NCBI RefSeq assembly: GCF_910596095.1
Contig: NC_056539.1
Span: 8,258,501 to 8,322,500 of the forward strand
Reading direction: 5' to 3'
Source: Thunnus maccoyii
Lineage: Eukaryota; Chordata; Actinopteri; Scombriformes; Scombridae
Length of the DNA stretch: 64,000 nucleotides
The notes below the pieces were generated by a model that was not told where the DNA came from, did not search any database, and worked only from the letters and a program-made list of their open reading frames with translations. The translations under genes were made by a program, and so were the position numbers. This document shows, in pieces, positions 12,701-25,577 of the stretch (position 1 is its first letter; the number at the start of each line of letters is the position of its first letter).

Positions 12701-13528
12701 TAATGACTCCCAATAGGAATGATATTAATCACTGTGACTCAACTAAAATAATGGTGTCACCAAATGGAATTACTGTTGCTATGAGCTCAAATTATTAGTG
12801 ATATCAGTGCCAAGAAGAACAGCGCTTCCTATTCCAGGAAACAGGCCCGACTCCATGGATTGTTAATTTCCATAAACAGTGTGGGACCCAGAATTTTTCA
12901 GATTCCAAGTCTTTTCCTTCCTTCCTTTCTGTTTAATGTTTGGCAGTCAGTGACACGTCTCTGCTGAGGTAAACAGAGGAAGATAGAAGAGCGTCACTTC
13001 TACTTTCAGTGAGAGTACAATGCCTGTATTAAAGCTGGTTACTTGATATTTCTTTGAATTGTCCAGTTGGTGCACACTATCACCCTAAAACACTGTATTG
13101 TTAAAGTAAAAGACAATATCCACCTGACACAAGGAGTCCCACAGACATGTTTAGTTCCTGTGTGCTCCTGCCATCATGAAAATTATTTATAGACTTATAG
13201 ACCGCTGGAAATCTCAGCGCTTTTGGTTTAAAGGGTCAGCTCACTCAAATTACAGCAAAAAACATGAATTTATCTCTAGTGCCATCTAGCAATGTGTCTA
13301 GCTTAGGTTGTATGTTTTTTGCCTTTGAGATTTCTGCTGCTACCTCATTACAATGGAGGCACTTACAGCATTTAAACATTACATATTTAAAAATCAACAG
13401 CAGGGTATCTCTCCACAAATAGTGTTGCCATTACTCTGGATAATCCACAGTTCTTTTTACTGTGCACAGTTTTCACTGGAAGTACTTTCCAGCGAAGAAA
13501 TAGTCCCACAGTTCACCTACAGTGACAG

Positions 13529-13563
<35 letters not shown>

Positions 13564-16500
13564 GTGGAAGAAGACGTTGCTGTTGAATTTTTTAAATGTA
13601 ATTTTTCAAATTTTGTGAGCACCATGAACAAAATTCACCTCAATTTCATCAGTCTGGTGTCAGAAATCACAAAGACAGATATCTCCGAACCAGGACAAAT
13701 TAAACAACGTAATTATCTGCATGGCTAAATAACCATTAGAGGTAAATATATATATGGGTGGTTTTTGTTTGAACAGACTCTTGAGAGATTGCAGATTGGT
13801 GCTGACGCTGGTTAGCAGTGGATATAAAGATCTGTAGACGTCATGCTCATAATAAAACGTTCATCTTTTTTGATTTACTGGATTATTGTCCTTGACAAGC
13901 AAACTCTCCATCAAAGGAACATTTTTGCTATAATTCTACGCTGTGTCAGGCATCTCTTCATTCTCCTTTTTCTGCATTATGTTTCCACACTAAACTAACA
14001 CATGGGAAAGCAAAGGAAAAACATATTTAGCAACTTCCTTCACTTTCAAAAGTATGAAGAACTGATCTTGAACCTGCCATTATATTGGGTGTGGTAAGGT
14101 AGGTCACCAGGTTATTACCATACGAGCGTGTCTTGGTCGGTCATTAAGGAGAACTATCTCACTGGACTGTTGATGAGCTCATAACCTCCATCTCAGCTCT
14201 CCGGCTAAATGCCACTCCTGGTTTTGGTTTCCATTCTCTCTGTCTATCTGGGAACAGGTCCAGAGATCCTGTGGGATCCGTCTTATAGGCCGCTCACAAA
14301 CATACCTTCAGACTCCTAAAGTGAATAAATACGGAAAGAATGTTAATCCAAGCGTGAACTACTCACACTCCTAAATCTCTTACATGTTAAGCCAAATTCC
14401 TGCGCTTCAGAGGCTTTATTATTCATAAGCCAAATCATGAAAGTGTGTTAGAAACGTGAGGAATTAACCGCACATCATGATGTGTGTTTGTTTTGTCAGT
14501 TCTGACTCACACCTGTGTATTTTTTTTTTTTGTGTTTGTTTTTTTCCAGGACCGCTCCAGGATGTACGAGAGTCTGAACATGCACTCCCTGGAGAGCTCT
14601 CTGATTGACATCATGCGAGCCGAGCAGGATCCGATGAAAGGTAAGACTTCTTTTACCTTTCTATCTATATTTGGGGAGAGTTGATCGTTTTCAGACAGGA
14701 GGCCTTACATCGTGCTGAGTGACACAGCGCAGGGAAATGACAGGCCCGTTTGCTCTCAGAGCTGTGTTGTTTTTCCACACGCCGGCTTATTTTCTCCCCG
14801 CTGAGAGCTTAATACTTCTGCCACCAGCTGCACATTTACATGACCTTCCAGCTCTGATCCTGTTGCTACTTAACCTGGGCAGCACACAGCAGAGTACGGT
14901 GTGAAGAGAGAGGAGACTTTTCTGTGCTGTAAATATCTCTAATTAGTTACAGATGTGTGTGTGTGTGTGTGCACATGACTCTGAGGTTTTTTGAATTGAA
15001 AGATATAAAATTGTCCTGGTTTTCTTTTGAATTATTTCTTGCGGCTTGGCAGTAGCCAGCAGAGAATGTAGTGTGACACTGTCCCGGCCTCCTGGGCTCA
15101 GCTGCTGGACATCAGAGGAGCAGTGTCAAATAACTGCACAGTTCCAGACGACTGCTTGTAGCTCATTTACAGCCTCACAGGCCAGCTACACTTTCACTTT
15201 AAAATATGACCCAGAAAACCAAAATATCCATACAATCGTGATGTGTTTGCATATATGTAGAACACCAATTTAATTATTTGCAGTCTCAATTAAAACCAGG
15301 ACTCAACCTGTGCTCTCCTGTGCGTGAGCGAGATTGTTGTGTTTGCTGCAGGAGCAGATGGAGAGGACATGGGCCAGTGTGCACAGCAGAGAGAGGGGGA
15401 TCTAGACTAATTTTAGATGTGATCGCACTTTAACACACTGTGTATGACAGCCAAGAGAGGAGAGGAGGGCTTGTAAGGAGGGCTCTGCCATTTATAGCAT
15501 TGCCATGGCTAACACAACAGTGTTTTCTGGCTAACAGCTCCAAAATACAGGACGCCTAAACCAACATGAAAGTGCTGTAACTAATGATTATTTTTATTAT
15601 TGATTAATCTGCCGGTTATTTTCTCAAGTACTGGATTAGTTGTTTGATCTATGATATGTCAGAAAATAGTGACACGATTACTGTTTTCCAAGATGCAACC
15701 TAAAATATCTTGTTTTGTCCTGACAAATAGTCCACAACCCAAAGACATTCAGTTTACTGTCCTAGAAGACTAAAGAACCCCCCCCCCCCCCCCCGACAGT
15801 GTAGGTCTAAAATTCAGGCTGACAAAAACTACCTATAGTTACATTCATGCCATCTAGCAGCCGTAGTAATTCTGACCAGGGGAAGTGATGCAGTTCAGAT
15901 GACGTCAGTATAAGAGGACTTTGCCTTTTTTAGGAGGAGGCAGGTCGGGTGGACGGATAGATAGATAGTTAGATGGCAAAAAGTGGACTTTGCTGCAGGA
16001 GACCAGTGTTCGCTTCCTGTTTCTAACCGTGAGTCGCGACATTTTTTAAAAAAAACGTAACGTTGTGGTGTTTACTGTTGCCATGACAACGAAGGTTGCA
16101 TAACTTTAAAGCCCCCCTCCAGTGTATTTTGGCATTTTTAAGATATTTCATATTTTTCAAAGTCATTTCCTGATAACGTTGATAAACTACACTGTTCGCC
16201 AAATATTTTTTGACAAGTGACTTAATTTTGCACTCAAAGTTAAAAAAATGTAAGCGGTTGTTAAAACAGATCGATGACGTATGACAGTAGTAGAAGACTG
16301 CAGTCATACGTTATCCTAATAAAACCCTTTTGTTTTTGTGAGCATCACATATGCAGGCTACTGATACAGTATCAGGCACCTGTGTTTCAAACTAAATACT
16401 TGCTGCAGACATGCTGCAACAACGGATTGATGCTTAAAATATAAATAATATATATCAGTTAAACACTCTCCAACCAAAATTGGCACAGAAAATAAGGTTT

Positions 16501-18069
16501 AATGTGGTTAAAGCAGGAAAGTCAGTGAGTCATTCTGCATTGATCAATAAATGAATGTAGGTGATTCTTACAGTATCTGCTTGTGCTGATGTGTGTTCAT
16601 GTCGTGATGCTCTGAACCATCCAGACATTTCCTGAAGAAAAGCTTTCCATTCGTTGTCAGTTTATCACGTCTAACTGTGATTGACACAACTGTCTCAGAG
16701 CTATGAAAGCAGTGATGTGACTGGCTGAGAGAGTATTCATTTATTTATATCACCACACCCGCTGATCTTTATTCACCTTCACTCAGCCCTTTTGCACGTT
16801 GCACTGCTGCACATACGTGAACCAAAATAGTAGGTGTGCATGGCCCACACAGTCCGTGCACCTAAAACCTACCACGCTGCACCTGGCATTTATTATTCAA
16901 ATTTCAACTGAGGGTGCAAAATATTAAACTGATGGTGCAACGTATGCTTTTGCATCCTCATAGAACCGGACCTAGCCACTGAGGAGGAACATTTAAAGGA
17001 CATTTACTAAAAAATTCAGCAATATATTGTATGAGATAGATGATCCATCAATAAAGAAGCTATCGTCTGATTTCACCCATGGGTTCCTCATATCTCTGTT
17101 ACTGACATGTAACCTAGTCTACGTAGCTAATGCTCTAGTAAGTGGACATGTTAGGCTAAAATATCACTACCATTCCGACACATCAACAGTGCACTAGAAT
17201 GGCAATCTGGTTGCCATGGTAATGTATTATGTCCAACTATCAACCATACCCCTGTTCTCTGTTTGAGAAAGAACGTTAACCGTTAAACAGGAAGTAACGC
17301 TGGCTAGAGTGGGGCTTTAAGGAAGTATAAACCACATTTCAAAGGATCATTTTAATCTAGAACATGGTCTTTCCCTAAACCTAACTGGACCTTAACCACA
17401 GCATTGTCACACCATAAAACATCATTGTTTTCTAACCGTAATTTGTAACGGCTTTAGAAAGCGGCGTATTACGCTGCTATGGGTCGTTCTGGAGTGCAGG
17501 CACGTTCAACCCTTGCAGTCTGGGCCCCATCCGTCCTATAGAGGGCGCTGAAAACACTCAGAGTTATCGGAAATAGACCTATTCTGTTGTTTTGGTATGA
17601 GGACGTGTTGACATTTTTAATGTATTTGTGTATCATCTTTGGGACAGGATGTACTGGTGATGTTTAACTTTTAAGTTACCATCTAGACTTTGAAAATTTC
17701 TTGCTTTGGTGCCAGCCAGCGCTAGTATCAAATCAGAATAATTTAAAAGAAGACACGTAGGGGCTTTAATATTTATATCTAAATGGAAAAAAAAACTGGT
17801 TTGTTTAAAAATGACATAAATCTGAATGCCACCATTACAGCCTTTCAGAGTTCCTTTCTCTCTGCTGAACAGGAAATCTAAAGACTCCCATCTAACGGTT
17901 TTACCAGCGTCTCATGTGTCTCATTCTTCTCATGTGACATGTGACAGGGCTGTGTGACACATTCACAATCAGGCGCTGTAGTTGTGAGTGTGTGTGTGTG
18001 TGTGTGTTTGCTCCCATGTACACACATTAGCCTCACCCTGTCCTCTCCATCTGCTCTGTCTCATCCCTA

Positions 18070-18116
<47 letters not shown>

Positions 18117-21100
18117 GTGCTGACATGTGTGTGTCTGTTTCTCATGTCAGGCCGTGTGGGATGCCCTAACCCCGGGGCTGACGGCCTACTCATGCTCAAT
18201 GGTAATTATCTTTTAGCACCATCTCCCTCTGTGTCTGCAGCTCTCATGATGCTTCCACTGTTACTCTTTAGTCTCATTAGACACACTCACCAGACTCAGC
18301 AGCACAATAGCATCACATTAGGGGATAGATCTGGTGTAGATATGAGAATATTTGTCATGTTTTCTATTTTTGTAACAAATCCATACAGTATATTTGCATA
18401 AAGTATCCCAAAGCTCCCAATTACCACTGACGACTTTCATGAGTTTACACTAAATTTGTGTAACTCAAACCCAACCGTACTAATGTTTTGTGAAGGTGTT
18501 CACATGTCGAGGAGCGTTTGTTTTGTCACATCAGGGCTTTAAACGCACCACAAACAATACTTTGTCACATCCTCTCATTAAGATGTACATTTTCAGGGCC
18601 ACTCAGAATAATTGTAGCCCCACAGAGGCTTTTTAACTTCACACGCGGACACACACGTGGCCTGTTGGTGTCAAAAATAAAATCTTGTTTTATAACAGTT
18701 TTAATCAGGACACAAATCTGGGTCAGACAGCATTTGCAAAAAGTCATGAGCGTAATGTTGTTTTTTTTTCTGTTTCTGGTGTTTGCTGTTCCCTCCTGAG
18801 ACCGAGCAATTCATTTTTGTCTTTTTTTGGCCTAAAAGGCTGTTTTTAGCTCGTCTCTTGATAAACATGTTTCTGAGGTGAGCCTTGTTGGTCCTGACAG
18901 AGGTCATCCAAGGCTTTTCAGTGATGTAATATATGTGGAGTTTATTTTGCTGGTTTTCCAAATGGCTCGTATCAGATTTCAGAAGAAGTTTCTTAGGAAA
19001 AGTTTTCATAACAGTGAAAATGACTAATCCTGTTTTTGTTTGATATTATGTTTATTACATAAAAAAGACATTAAAAATCTTGCTCGGGGTCTCAGGAGGA
19101 AAAGTAAATGTAGTTTATTTTTGGAGTGGCAGCTTATTTGATACTGATATTTGTTTGAATAGAGAGGTCATGAGATAACTCTGCAGCTTTAGCTCTATAG
19201 AGGTTACAAATGCTCTTTTAGAAATATCTGCACAGCTGAAATTTGCACTCTGTACTTTTCTACATGCAGCCAGGAGCTATGGGAGACGTCGAGGTAAACA
19301 ATTCCTACAACACGTCTGTGTTCTTGTGGCTTATTCTCTTGTGGCATGCTTTACTACTAGAATGGACGCCAAACTGAGGCCTTAAGTCTGGATTCAGATT
19401 TGAAATTTTGAAATCTTGTTTTTAAGTTAAAACCACACTGAGGTTTTGATCATGTTGATGTAGAATCCTTATTTTTATGTTTTTTCCCAAAACATTGTCA
19501 TTGGCAATTAAAAATCTAACAAAACTGCTTCATCATTGTAATTTTTTTTTAGTATCCAGACAGGCATGATGTCAAGGGTTTCAGGTTTGGTCATGTTTAC
19601 CTGAAACAGTTTAGCAGTTATGTCTCTGCTCAGCTATGTTGTTAACAGCTTTGTTCCACACAGCCTGCCTTTCCACACACGCTTCATCTGCCACGATACT
19701 CAGAGTGGAGCACACATGGTCGCGTGTTCCGGTCTCAGATCTGTAAAAACTAAATTGTACATAATCCTCGCTTTAAGCTGGTGCTTTGTCTCACATCCAC
19801 TCGGGGTAAAACGGCACAATAGAAGCAGTCACATTATTATATAGACTGCCTCTCCTCTGAATGTGACCTTGTGATAGTAGAGATATAGAATGCTATAAAG
19901 GAGGAGAGGCAGGTAACATGACTGTGTGTGGACACACGTTTGTGAGTGTTTCTGCTTGTGAGTGTTTCATTATGAATGCTTGACATTTGCTTTTGGTCTT
20001 ACGTTCTGTTTTTTCCTCCGCCAGGCCGATCCTCCCTCTTCCCAATCGATGACAATCTCCTTGACGATGGCCACGGCAACCAGGGTGTCCCGGGAGTCCT
20101 CGGCTCCCCCAACTGTTACCCCCACCAAAACGGGGAACGCATTGAGCGCTTCTCCCGTAAGGTGTTTGTAGGAGGTTTGCCCCCTGACATAGATGAAGGT
20201 GAGAGGACAACCATGATACACTATACTTCTGGACTTTGGTCTTACTATTTGTTTTTCTCTTTTGACCCACTTTTTCTCTCTGCACCCATCCATTGTTCCT
20301 TTATCCACTTACCCCCCACCCCCCCTCCAGATGAAATAACCTCAAGCTTCCGCCGCTTTGGTCACCTGGTGGTGGACTGGCCGCACAAAGCAGAGAGCAA
20401 ATCCTACTTTCCACCTAAAGGTATTGGCAAAAGCAGCCAGCCTCCATATTAAACATACATTTATGGCTACTAAAACCTACAGTATTTACATTGAGTTTGG
20501 ATGGTGTGAAGCTATGATGCTAATAAATACGGCGTCATTTCAATACCGATAAACCAAGATGGGAACATATGTCATCCAGTCTTTGTTCCTGTGTGTTTAA
20601 TGCGTTCACTGAGGTTTATCGTGTGTGTGTGTGTGTCTCCTAGGATACGCATTCCTGCTGTTCCAGGAGGAGAGCTCAGTGCAGGCTCTGATTGAAGCCT
20701 GCATGGAGGAGGATGGGAAGCTTTACCTGTGTGTCTCCAGCCCCACCATCAAGGATAAGCCTGTGAGTGCAGCAGCATCAACCGGAAATGAATCTGATTT
20801 TTTTTTTTTTTTTTACACAATAATGAGAGAGTGGATTTAACGTTGAGTATGATTTTGATTCCAGGTGCAAATTCGACCTTGGAACCTGAGCGACAGTGAT
20901 TTTGTTATGGATGGATCTCAGCCCCTGGATCCCCGCAAGACCATCTTTGTGGGAGGTGTCCCTCGTCCCCTGAGAGCGAGTAATTACACCCGCTTTTTTG
21001 TCATATAGCTGTTTTCTGTTTAGGAAGCGCTTTACATTCTTCTGCAGCCTCGACAAACAGTAATATATTGAAACAAATGATCAGCTGTATGTTTAATGAG

Positions 21101-21510
21101 CGTGACATGAGCATCTGTCTGACAGCTTCTCCCCCAACCTCCTCACCTCCTCCCACACCTTTCCTTTATCCTTTCCTTTATCTAAATCAATGATTCCCTG
21201 CTTTCTTTTCCACTCCAACTAGTTGAGCTGGCCATGATTATGGATCGTCTCTATGGTGGAGTGTGCTACGCAGGAATTGACACTGATCCAGAGCTCAAGT
21301 ACCCCAAGGGGGCGGGGCGAGTGGCCTTCTCCAATCAGCAGAGTTACATCGCCGCCATTAGCGCAAGATTTGTCCAGCTGCAGCATGGAGACATTGACAA
21401 GCGGGTACAGCGTCCCCTTCATTAACAATTCCCCAATTCTCTAGTGTTCATAAAGTGTATGTGACTCAGCCATCATTAGAGTGTGTCATTCGCACAGTTT
21501 GTGAGTGCAA

Positions 21511-21541
<31 letters not shown>

Positions 21542-21959
21542 CTGTCAGCATCACCTCAGACAAGAGGGAGTCTGTTGCTATGGTGAGCGAAAGCATATTA
21601 GGGATGATTCAATCCGGTTCCTTCCCTTTTTGCTGCCATAAGCCTCGGCCCTTCATGAGAATACACATTTTACTCTTTTACTTTATGTATTTATGCACTT
21701 TTCATGTCTTCTCCAAAATGTGTGCATGCAGGTGGAGGTGAAGCCCTACGTCCTGGATGATCAGCTGTGTGATGAGTGCCAAGGTGCACGCTGTGGAGGG
21801 AAATTTGCTCCCTTTTTCTGCGCTAATGTCACCTGTCTGCAGTACTACTGTGAGTTCTGCTGGGCCAACATCCACTCCCGCGCTGGACGAGAGTTTCACA
21901 AGCCCCTGGTCAAAGAGGGCGCCGACCGCCCGCGCCAGATTCACTTCCGCTGGAACTAG
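8839..21959 (+). CDS. cpeb2: Cytoplasmic polyadenylation element-binding protein 2
   Basis: CPEB2 binds U-rich elements in mRNA 3'UTRs and controls poly(A) tail length and translation in the cytoplasm. Coding exons: 8839-9762, 11261-11530, 14550-14640, 18151-18201, 19270-19293, 20025-20198, 20331-20420, 20644-20762, 20865-20979, 21223-21404, 21732-21959 (stop TAG). All introns are GT-AG and phases agree, giving 755 residues. The N-terminal half is disordered and rich in Ser, Pro, Gln and Asn. RRM1 starts near residue 499 (KVFVGGLPPDIDE), RRM2 near 607 (KTIFVGGVPRPLRA), and the last 75 residues form the Cys/His zinc-binding domain. The block PMVKPSPWGSHQGNGW, the segment SPLKKPFSSNVIAPPKF and the C terminus RPRQIHFRWN fit CPEB2 rather than CPEB3 or CPEB4. 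The junction at 20979/21223 gives Ile where human has Val. The start at 8839 is the first ATG; an upstream extension is possible. Confidence 0.95.
9763..14549 (+). other. CPEB2 introns 1 and 2 (around exon 11261-11530)
   Basis: Intron 1 is 9763-11260 and intron 2 is 11531-14549, both GT-AG. Apart from short TG-rich runs near 10325-10345, 10470-10500 and 11000-11020 and the TC microsatellite at 13530-13563, I see A/T-rich unique-looking sequence and no further exon or RNA gene. The frame at 12269-12547 is A/T-rich noise. Confidence 0.7.
13530..13563. repeat. (TC)n microsatellite
   Basis: CT dinucleotide run with one TG interruption, in CPEB2 intron 2. Confidence 0.95.
15778..15794. repeat. 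Poly(C) tract
   Basis: Seventeen consecutive C residues at the left edge of the interspersed repeat that starts near 15793 in CPEB2 intron 3. It may be the decayed edge or target site of that element. Confidence 0.9.
15793..17430 (+). mobile_element. Interspersed repeat copy A, split by an insertion
   Basis: The left part (15793-16097) and right part (about 17336-17430) match consecutive segments of the reverse complement of 34555-34985. Shared blocks include CCATCTAGC, GTAGTAATT, GTGATGCAGTTCAGATGACG, AGTTAGATGGCAAAA, GTGGTGTTTACTGTTGCC, CCTAAACCTAAC and CACACCATAAAACAT, in the same order. The middle (about 16104-17323) is absent from the other copy, so it is a later insertion. No coding capacity is visible. 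The family is probably a non-autonomous DNA element or composite repeat common in fish. Confidence 0.75.
16104..17323. mobile_element. Element inserted into repeat copy A
   Basis: This 1.2-kb segment interrupts copy A. Its ends are inverted: CTTTAAAGCCCC near 16104-16115 on plus and GGGGCTTTAA near 17311-17320, whose complement is TTAAAGCCCC. Flanks read GCATAAC on the left and GTATAAAC on the right, a possible decayed target-site duplication of about 8 bp, which would suit a hAT-type element. It contains a smaller inverted repeat around 16271-16316 (arms like GACGTATGAC and GTCATACGTT). No transposase frame is seen, so it would be non-autonomous. Confidence 0.55.
18072..18110. repeat. (TG)n microsatellite next to CPEB2 exon 4
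   Basis: About 19 TG units ending some 40 nt before the acceptor of exon 18151-18201. A second TG run lies at 17985-18007. Length variation this close to a 3' splice site could influence exon use; that is inference. Confidence 0.95.
18151..18201 (+). CDS. cpeb2: CPEB2 small exon 4 (51 nt)
   Basis: The exon encodes GRVGCPNPGADGLLMLN, aligning with GRLSYPHPGTDNLLMLN as I recall human CPEB2. Entry and exit phases are both 1, so it can be skipped without a frameshift. In CPEB family genes the exons of this region are alternatively spliced, so isoforms with and without it are expected. Confidence 0.9.
19270..19293 (+). CDS. cpeb2: CPEB2 24-nt microexon (regulatory B-region)
   Basis: A 24-nt exon flanked by CAG acceptor and GTAAAC donor. 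With its neighbours it encodes ARSYGRRRG, matching the basic RSYGRRR element of CPEB2-4. It is far too short for frame-finding programs and joins 18201 to 20025 without changing frame. In the family this microexon completes a basic-residue phosphorylation motif and is included mainly in neurons. The upstream intron has pyrimidines with TGC triplets just before the acceptor (TTTGCAC and ACATGCAG), the motif class used by SRRM4/nSR100. That regulation is inferred from motifs only. Confidence 0.95.
20025..21959 (+). CDS. cpeb2: CPEB2 RRM1, RRM2 and zinc-domain exons
   Basis: Six short exons (20025-20198, 20331-20420, 20644-20762, 20865-20979, 21223-21404, 21732-21959) encode the RNA-binding half. 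RRM1 carries the RNP2-like VFVGGL and RNP1-like GYAFLLFQ blocks. RRM2 carries IFVGGV and AGRVAFSN. The last exon holds the Cys pairs DECQGARCGG, CANVTC and YYCEFCW followed by His residues, the ZZ-like CPEB zinc domain. This part is nearly identical across vertebrate CPEB2-4, so assignment to CPEB2 rests on the upstream exons and synteny. Confidence 0.97.
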
Positions 21960-23440
21960 AGATGCGAGCGCAGCCATGGTGACACAGTCAGGGGGAAGGG
22001 AAATGAAACGCTGGCTAACAGGAAAAAGAGCATCGCTCTGCCTCTCCTGCTCTCCTAAGCTATCAGTATATTCGAGTACGTAACACTATACAGTATATAC
22101 TATATATATCTATATATCTTTTGTAGCAGCCAAACACCACAAGCCTCAGTTTTTCACCAAAACCCCCCTCACATCTCAGGCTCTGACAACTCTACAACTC
22201 TTTTGTGGTACTTTCATCTTTTCTAAGAGGAGATTTAAAAAGAGATTGATTTTTGTAGGTTTTTTTATTATTATTATTTTTGTATGTGAGATTCAAAGTA
22301 GATATGGGAATGTTTTTGCATGGGGGCAGCTCGTCTGTCTGTTTGTCTGCTGCTAGCCACCCCACAGTGCGTGTAGTGCACACTTGTTTCTGGGAAAATC
22401 TTGATTCTCTAATGTTGACGCCTGCCCCAGGTCATTAACCAAAGGTAGCAAAATGATAGGAAACATACAATTGACACATTTCTGCCGCAAAACAAACAGT
22501 TGTTTTTTAATGTTGCCATGGACTCTTTCTTCTTGTTAGAGAGTTTATTAAAAAAAAAAAAGATAATAGGGTTATTTCTGCATTCATACTGACCCATAGA
22601 GTGATACCTCAAAATACTAAATCTGGTTTCTGCTAACTGTATTCAACATTTATACTTAACAAGCTATTTTAGAAGCTTTGCTGCTATATATACTTATATA
22701 TGAGTAGATGTGTAGGTATTATATTTAATGCCATTTATAAACCAGAATCATGTAAAATGAAATGCAGTACGCACTCAAACACTTATGGCCCCCATTGCCA
22801 TGGAAAGAGTTAACGTGCATGATATGACAATAGGCTTAGCTACACAAATAGCATGCAGGATGGAAGTGAGGAAAAAAAAACAACAAAAAAGCAAAAAACA
22901 AACCACTGAAATCATGATTAAAGACGAGTCATAAAATTCTATAGTGAGTAGCATGATACTACATACTACAGATGCCTAAGAGGGAAAAAAAATCAGACAA
23001 AGCTAAATAAGTTAAAAAAAACAAAAAAAACATTTAAACTTGCATGCATTGATGTTTATCTGTTGTTTGATCCGTTTACATACTTAACGATACAAAAAGT
23101 GATATTGGTTCTACTGTAGATTTAGTGGACGCCATCGTTTTGTGACATGGTGGCGAAAAAAAAAAGAAAATAATAATAATCCTGTCGAGAAGCAGAGTGG
23201 TGTTCAGTGGTTTGTGTTTGTGTCGTCCCTATGCTGTGTGACTCCTTGTTAGTGTAGACTGAGGCTCTAGTTTAGTTACCAACACATTATGTAGAGGAGA
23301 ATTAAACCTCATTACTCTGCCTTCACCCTTCCTATCCCGTTCTTTGTATGGTTCCAAAGGTTAATCTGATATAGCATCATCCTGGCAAACCAAACGCAAA
23401 CAAAAGACTGGATAAGCTGTGGGAGACTTAGCTGGGAGGA

Positions 23441-23544
<104 letters not shown>

Positions 23545-23855
23545 CGTGGAGTGTCCGAGACTGAAGGCCATGTTAATAAGCATCATTAGAACACGCTTTC
23601 CCAGCTCCTGGCACAGTTACTGGAAGATAAAGTAACACATCTCCCCAGCAAGTTTTTAATAGGATGACGGTCTTTTGGCGCGCTAAAGATGAAACTCTCC
23701 TCTCTTTGTATCGTTCGTCTGTTTGATTTCAACCCTTTGAAAACACTTTAGGGACAATCTTTCTGTGAGCAGAAGGACGGCGGCCCAGCTGTCCGTTTGG
23801 TACTGTACGAGTGTGTCGCTCTCGTGTCATCGTGGTTTCGTGTTCCATACTCCGG

Positions 23856-23858
23856 TGT

Positions 23859-23898
<40 letters not shown>
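23856..23898 (+). repeat. Second (TG)n tract in the CPEB2 3'UTR
   Basis: About 20 TG units with one TATG interruption, roughly 310 nt downstream of the longer TG tract. Confidence 0.95.
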
Positions 23899-23899
<1 letters not shown>

Positions 23900-25577
23900 C
23901 CTTGGTATCGGTGTTCAGGCGTCAAGTGTGTACTGTTACAAAACCTTAATGGAACTGAGACTCTAAGTTGATTTACTTATTCATATAATTTAATTTGTTT
24001 ATGTCACCGGCCCTTCAGTATCCCTAATGTTTTTTATAATATATATTATGCACTACTTTTCTATACCCCCCCTCACTCATTTTATTTCTAATTCACCCTC
24101 CCCTCCCCCCTTACTGTAAGTGATTTCAGTGCAGATGTGGACTCCCTGAAAACCTCCACCTATTTATAATTCTACAGATGATTTATTAAATTTTATTTTT
24201 TCATGATTACTTATTTAAGATGTAGCGTGAAGCAGTGGTCTTAAGTTATCTATGTTCTGTAGAGCAGGAATCCAATATTTTCTAATATATTCTAATGTAG
24301 TGTGGACGTTGCTAACCCTAACCCTCACCGGGAGTCAGAAGGGTGTAACGCGATGGAAGGTAAAGAAACGACGTGGTGGCTCCCATCGTCCCCGTGGCTT
24401 TAGTTCTCATGGTGTCCGATGTGAACATGTTTGAATATCGTCACCTGTAACACTTGACTCGTGCTGTTTTTGTGAGGTTCTATTTTCTATGTTGAACACT
24501 GTTACTTTGTTCTGTATGTGTCTTTGTTTTTGTAAAAATCATATTTATTTCACTATTTTTGTAGACAAAAAAAAAACTATTTGATTTTGATTGTATTTTT
24601 CTATTTAAATGCGATTATTATACAATTTATTTCCCCCCCCCACCCCCCCTCCAGTGCTAATTATGTCCAAAAGTTCTGTTCAAAGACAAAGAATCATGTC
24701 ATTAGTAAACACATCAAAGGTTTTTGATATACAGTTGAATTGATTCTTATTTTCATACACATTTCACTTGAAGGAAGGAATCATGAAGGTTTTACTATAT
24801 TCTTGGAAGACACTTGAGATTCTCCCCTGTCGCATCGAGGCCGCAGCTGCCTGTCCTCGTAGATGCTCTGAAACTTGAATATAACACATTTTGAAAGGCT
24901 GACTAACCTCGAATCTGTGTTGTGATGTGCAATACTGTTTCTAATGTTTGTATAAAAGTAAGAATTACAGTGTAAACCTTTTTAATGCAGATTTATTTTT
25001 TTCATTGCATATTTTGCAGATTTCTGATCCACAGTGTCATTTTTTACTGTCAGAAAAGAAACCCCGTTTTTTCATTGCAACTATTTTTAAATCCAGATAT
25101 CTTTGTACTGATGTAAATGATTGTAGTTATTTTGGATAGTGTTTTGCTAACAAAAGGAGAGACTTTTTCATGCATATTTCTATTTCATTTCATCTTGTTT
25201 TATCCCGCGTTTTTATTTCGTTTAATAGTAGCAGGATTCTTGGAATAATTTTTCATATTATATGTCATTGGTATTATTTTGTATTTTTATGTGGAAATAC
25301 ACTATATATAATTTTAAGATGCTAATTGCTAAGATATTATTTTGAGTTTAATTATTTTAAAGCTAAATATTTGTAATTTTACTGTTAAAGTGACTAATTT
25401 CTAAATCAGAGTTTGTGTATACATTCACACAAAAGTGGTTTATGAGGTGTTTGGATTGTAATTATTACTGAATGGTTCTTTGATATGCAAAATGAATATC
25501 ATGTTTATTTTTATTTTTGTTGGTTTTGTATTTAAATGGGGTGTTGATTACAATCTTTTTTTTTCTTTCACTTCCTG

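Noticed and set aside
24310-24330. Telomere-like CTAACCCTAACCCTCACC in the CPEB2 3'UTR
   Set aside because: Only about two imperfect units; not an interstitial telomere array.
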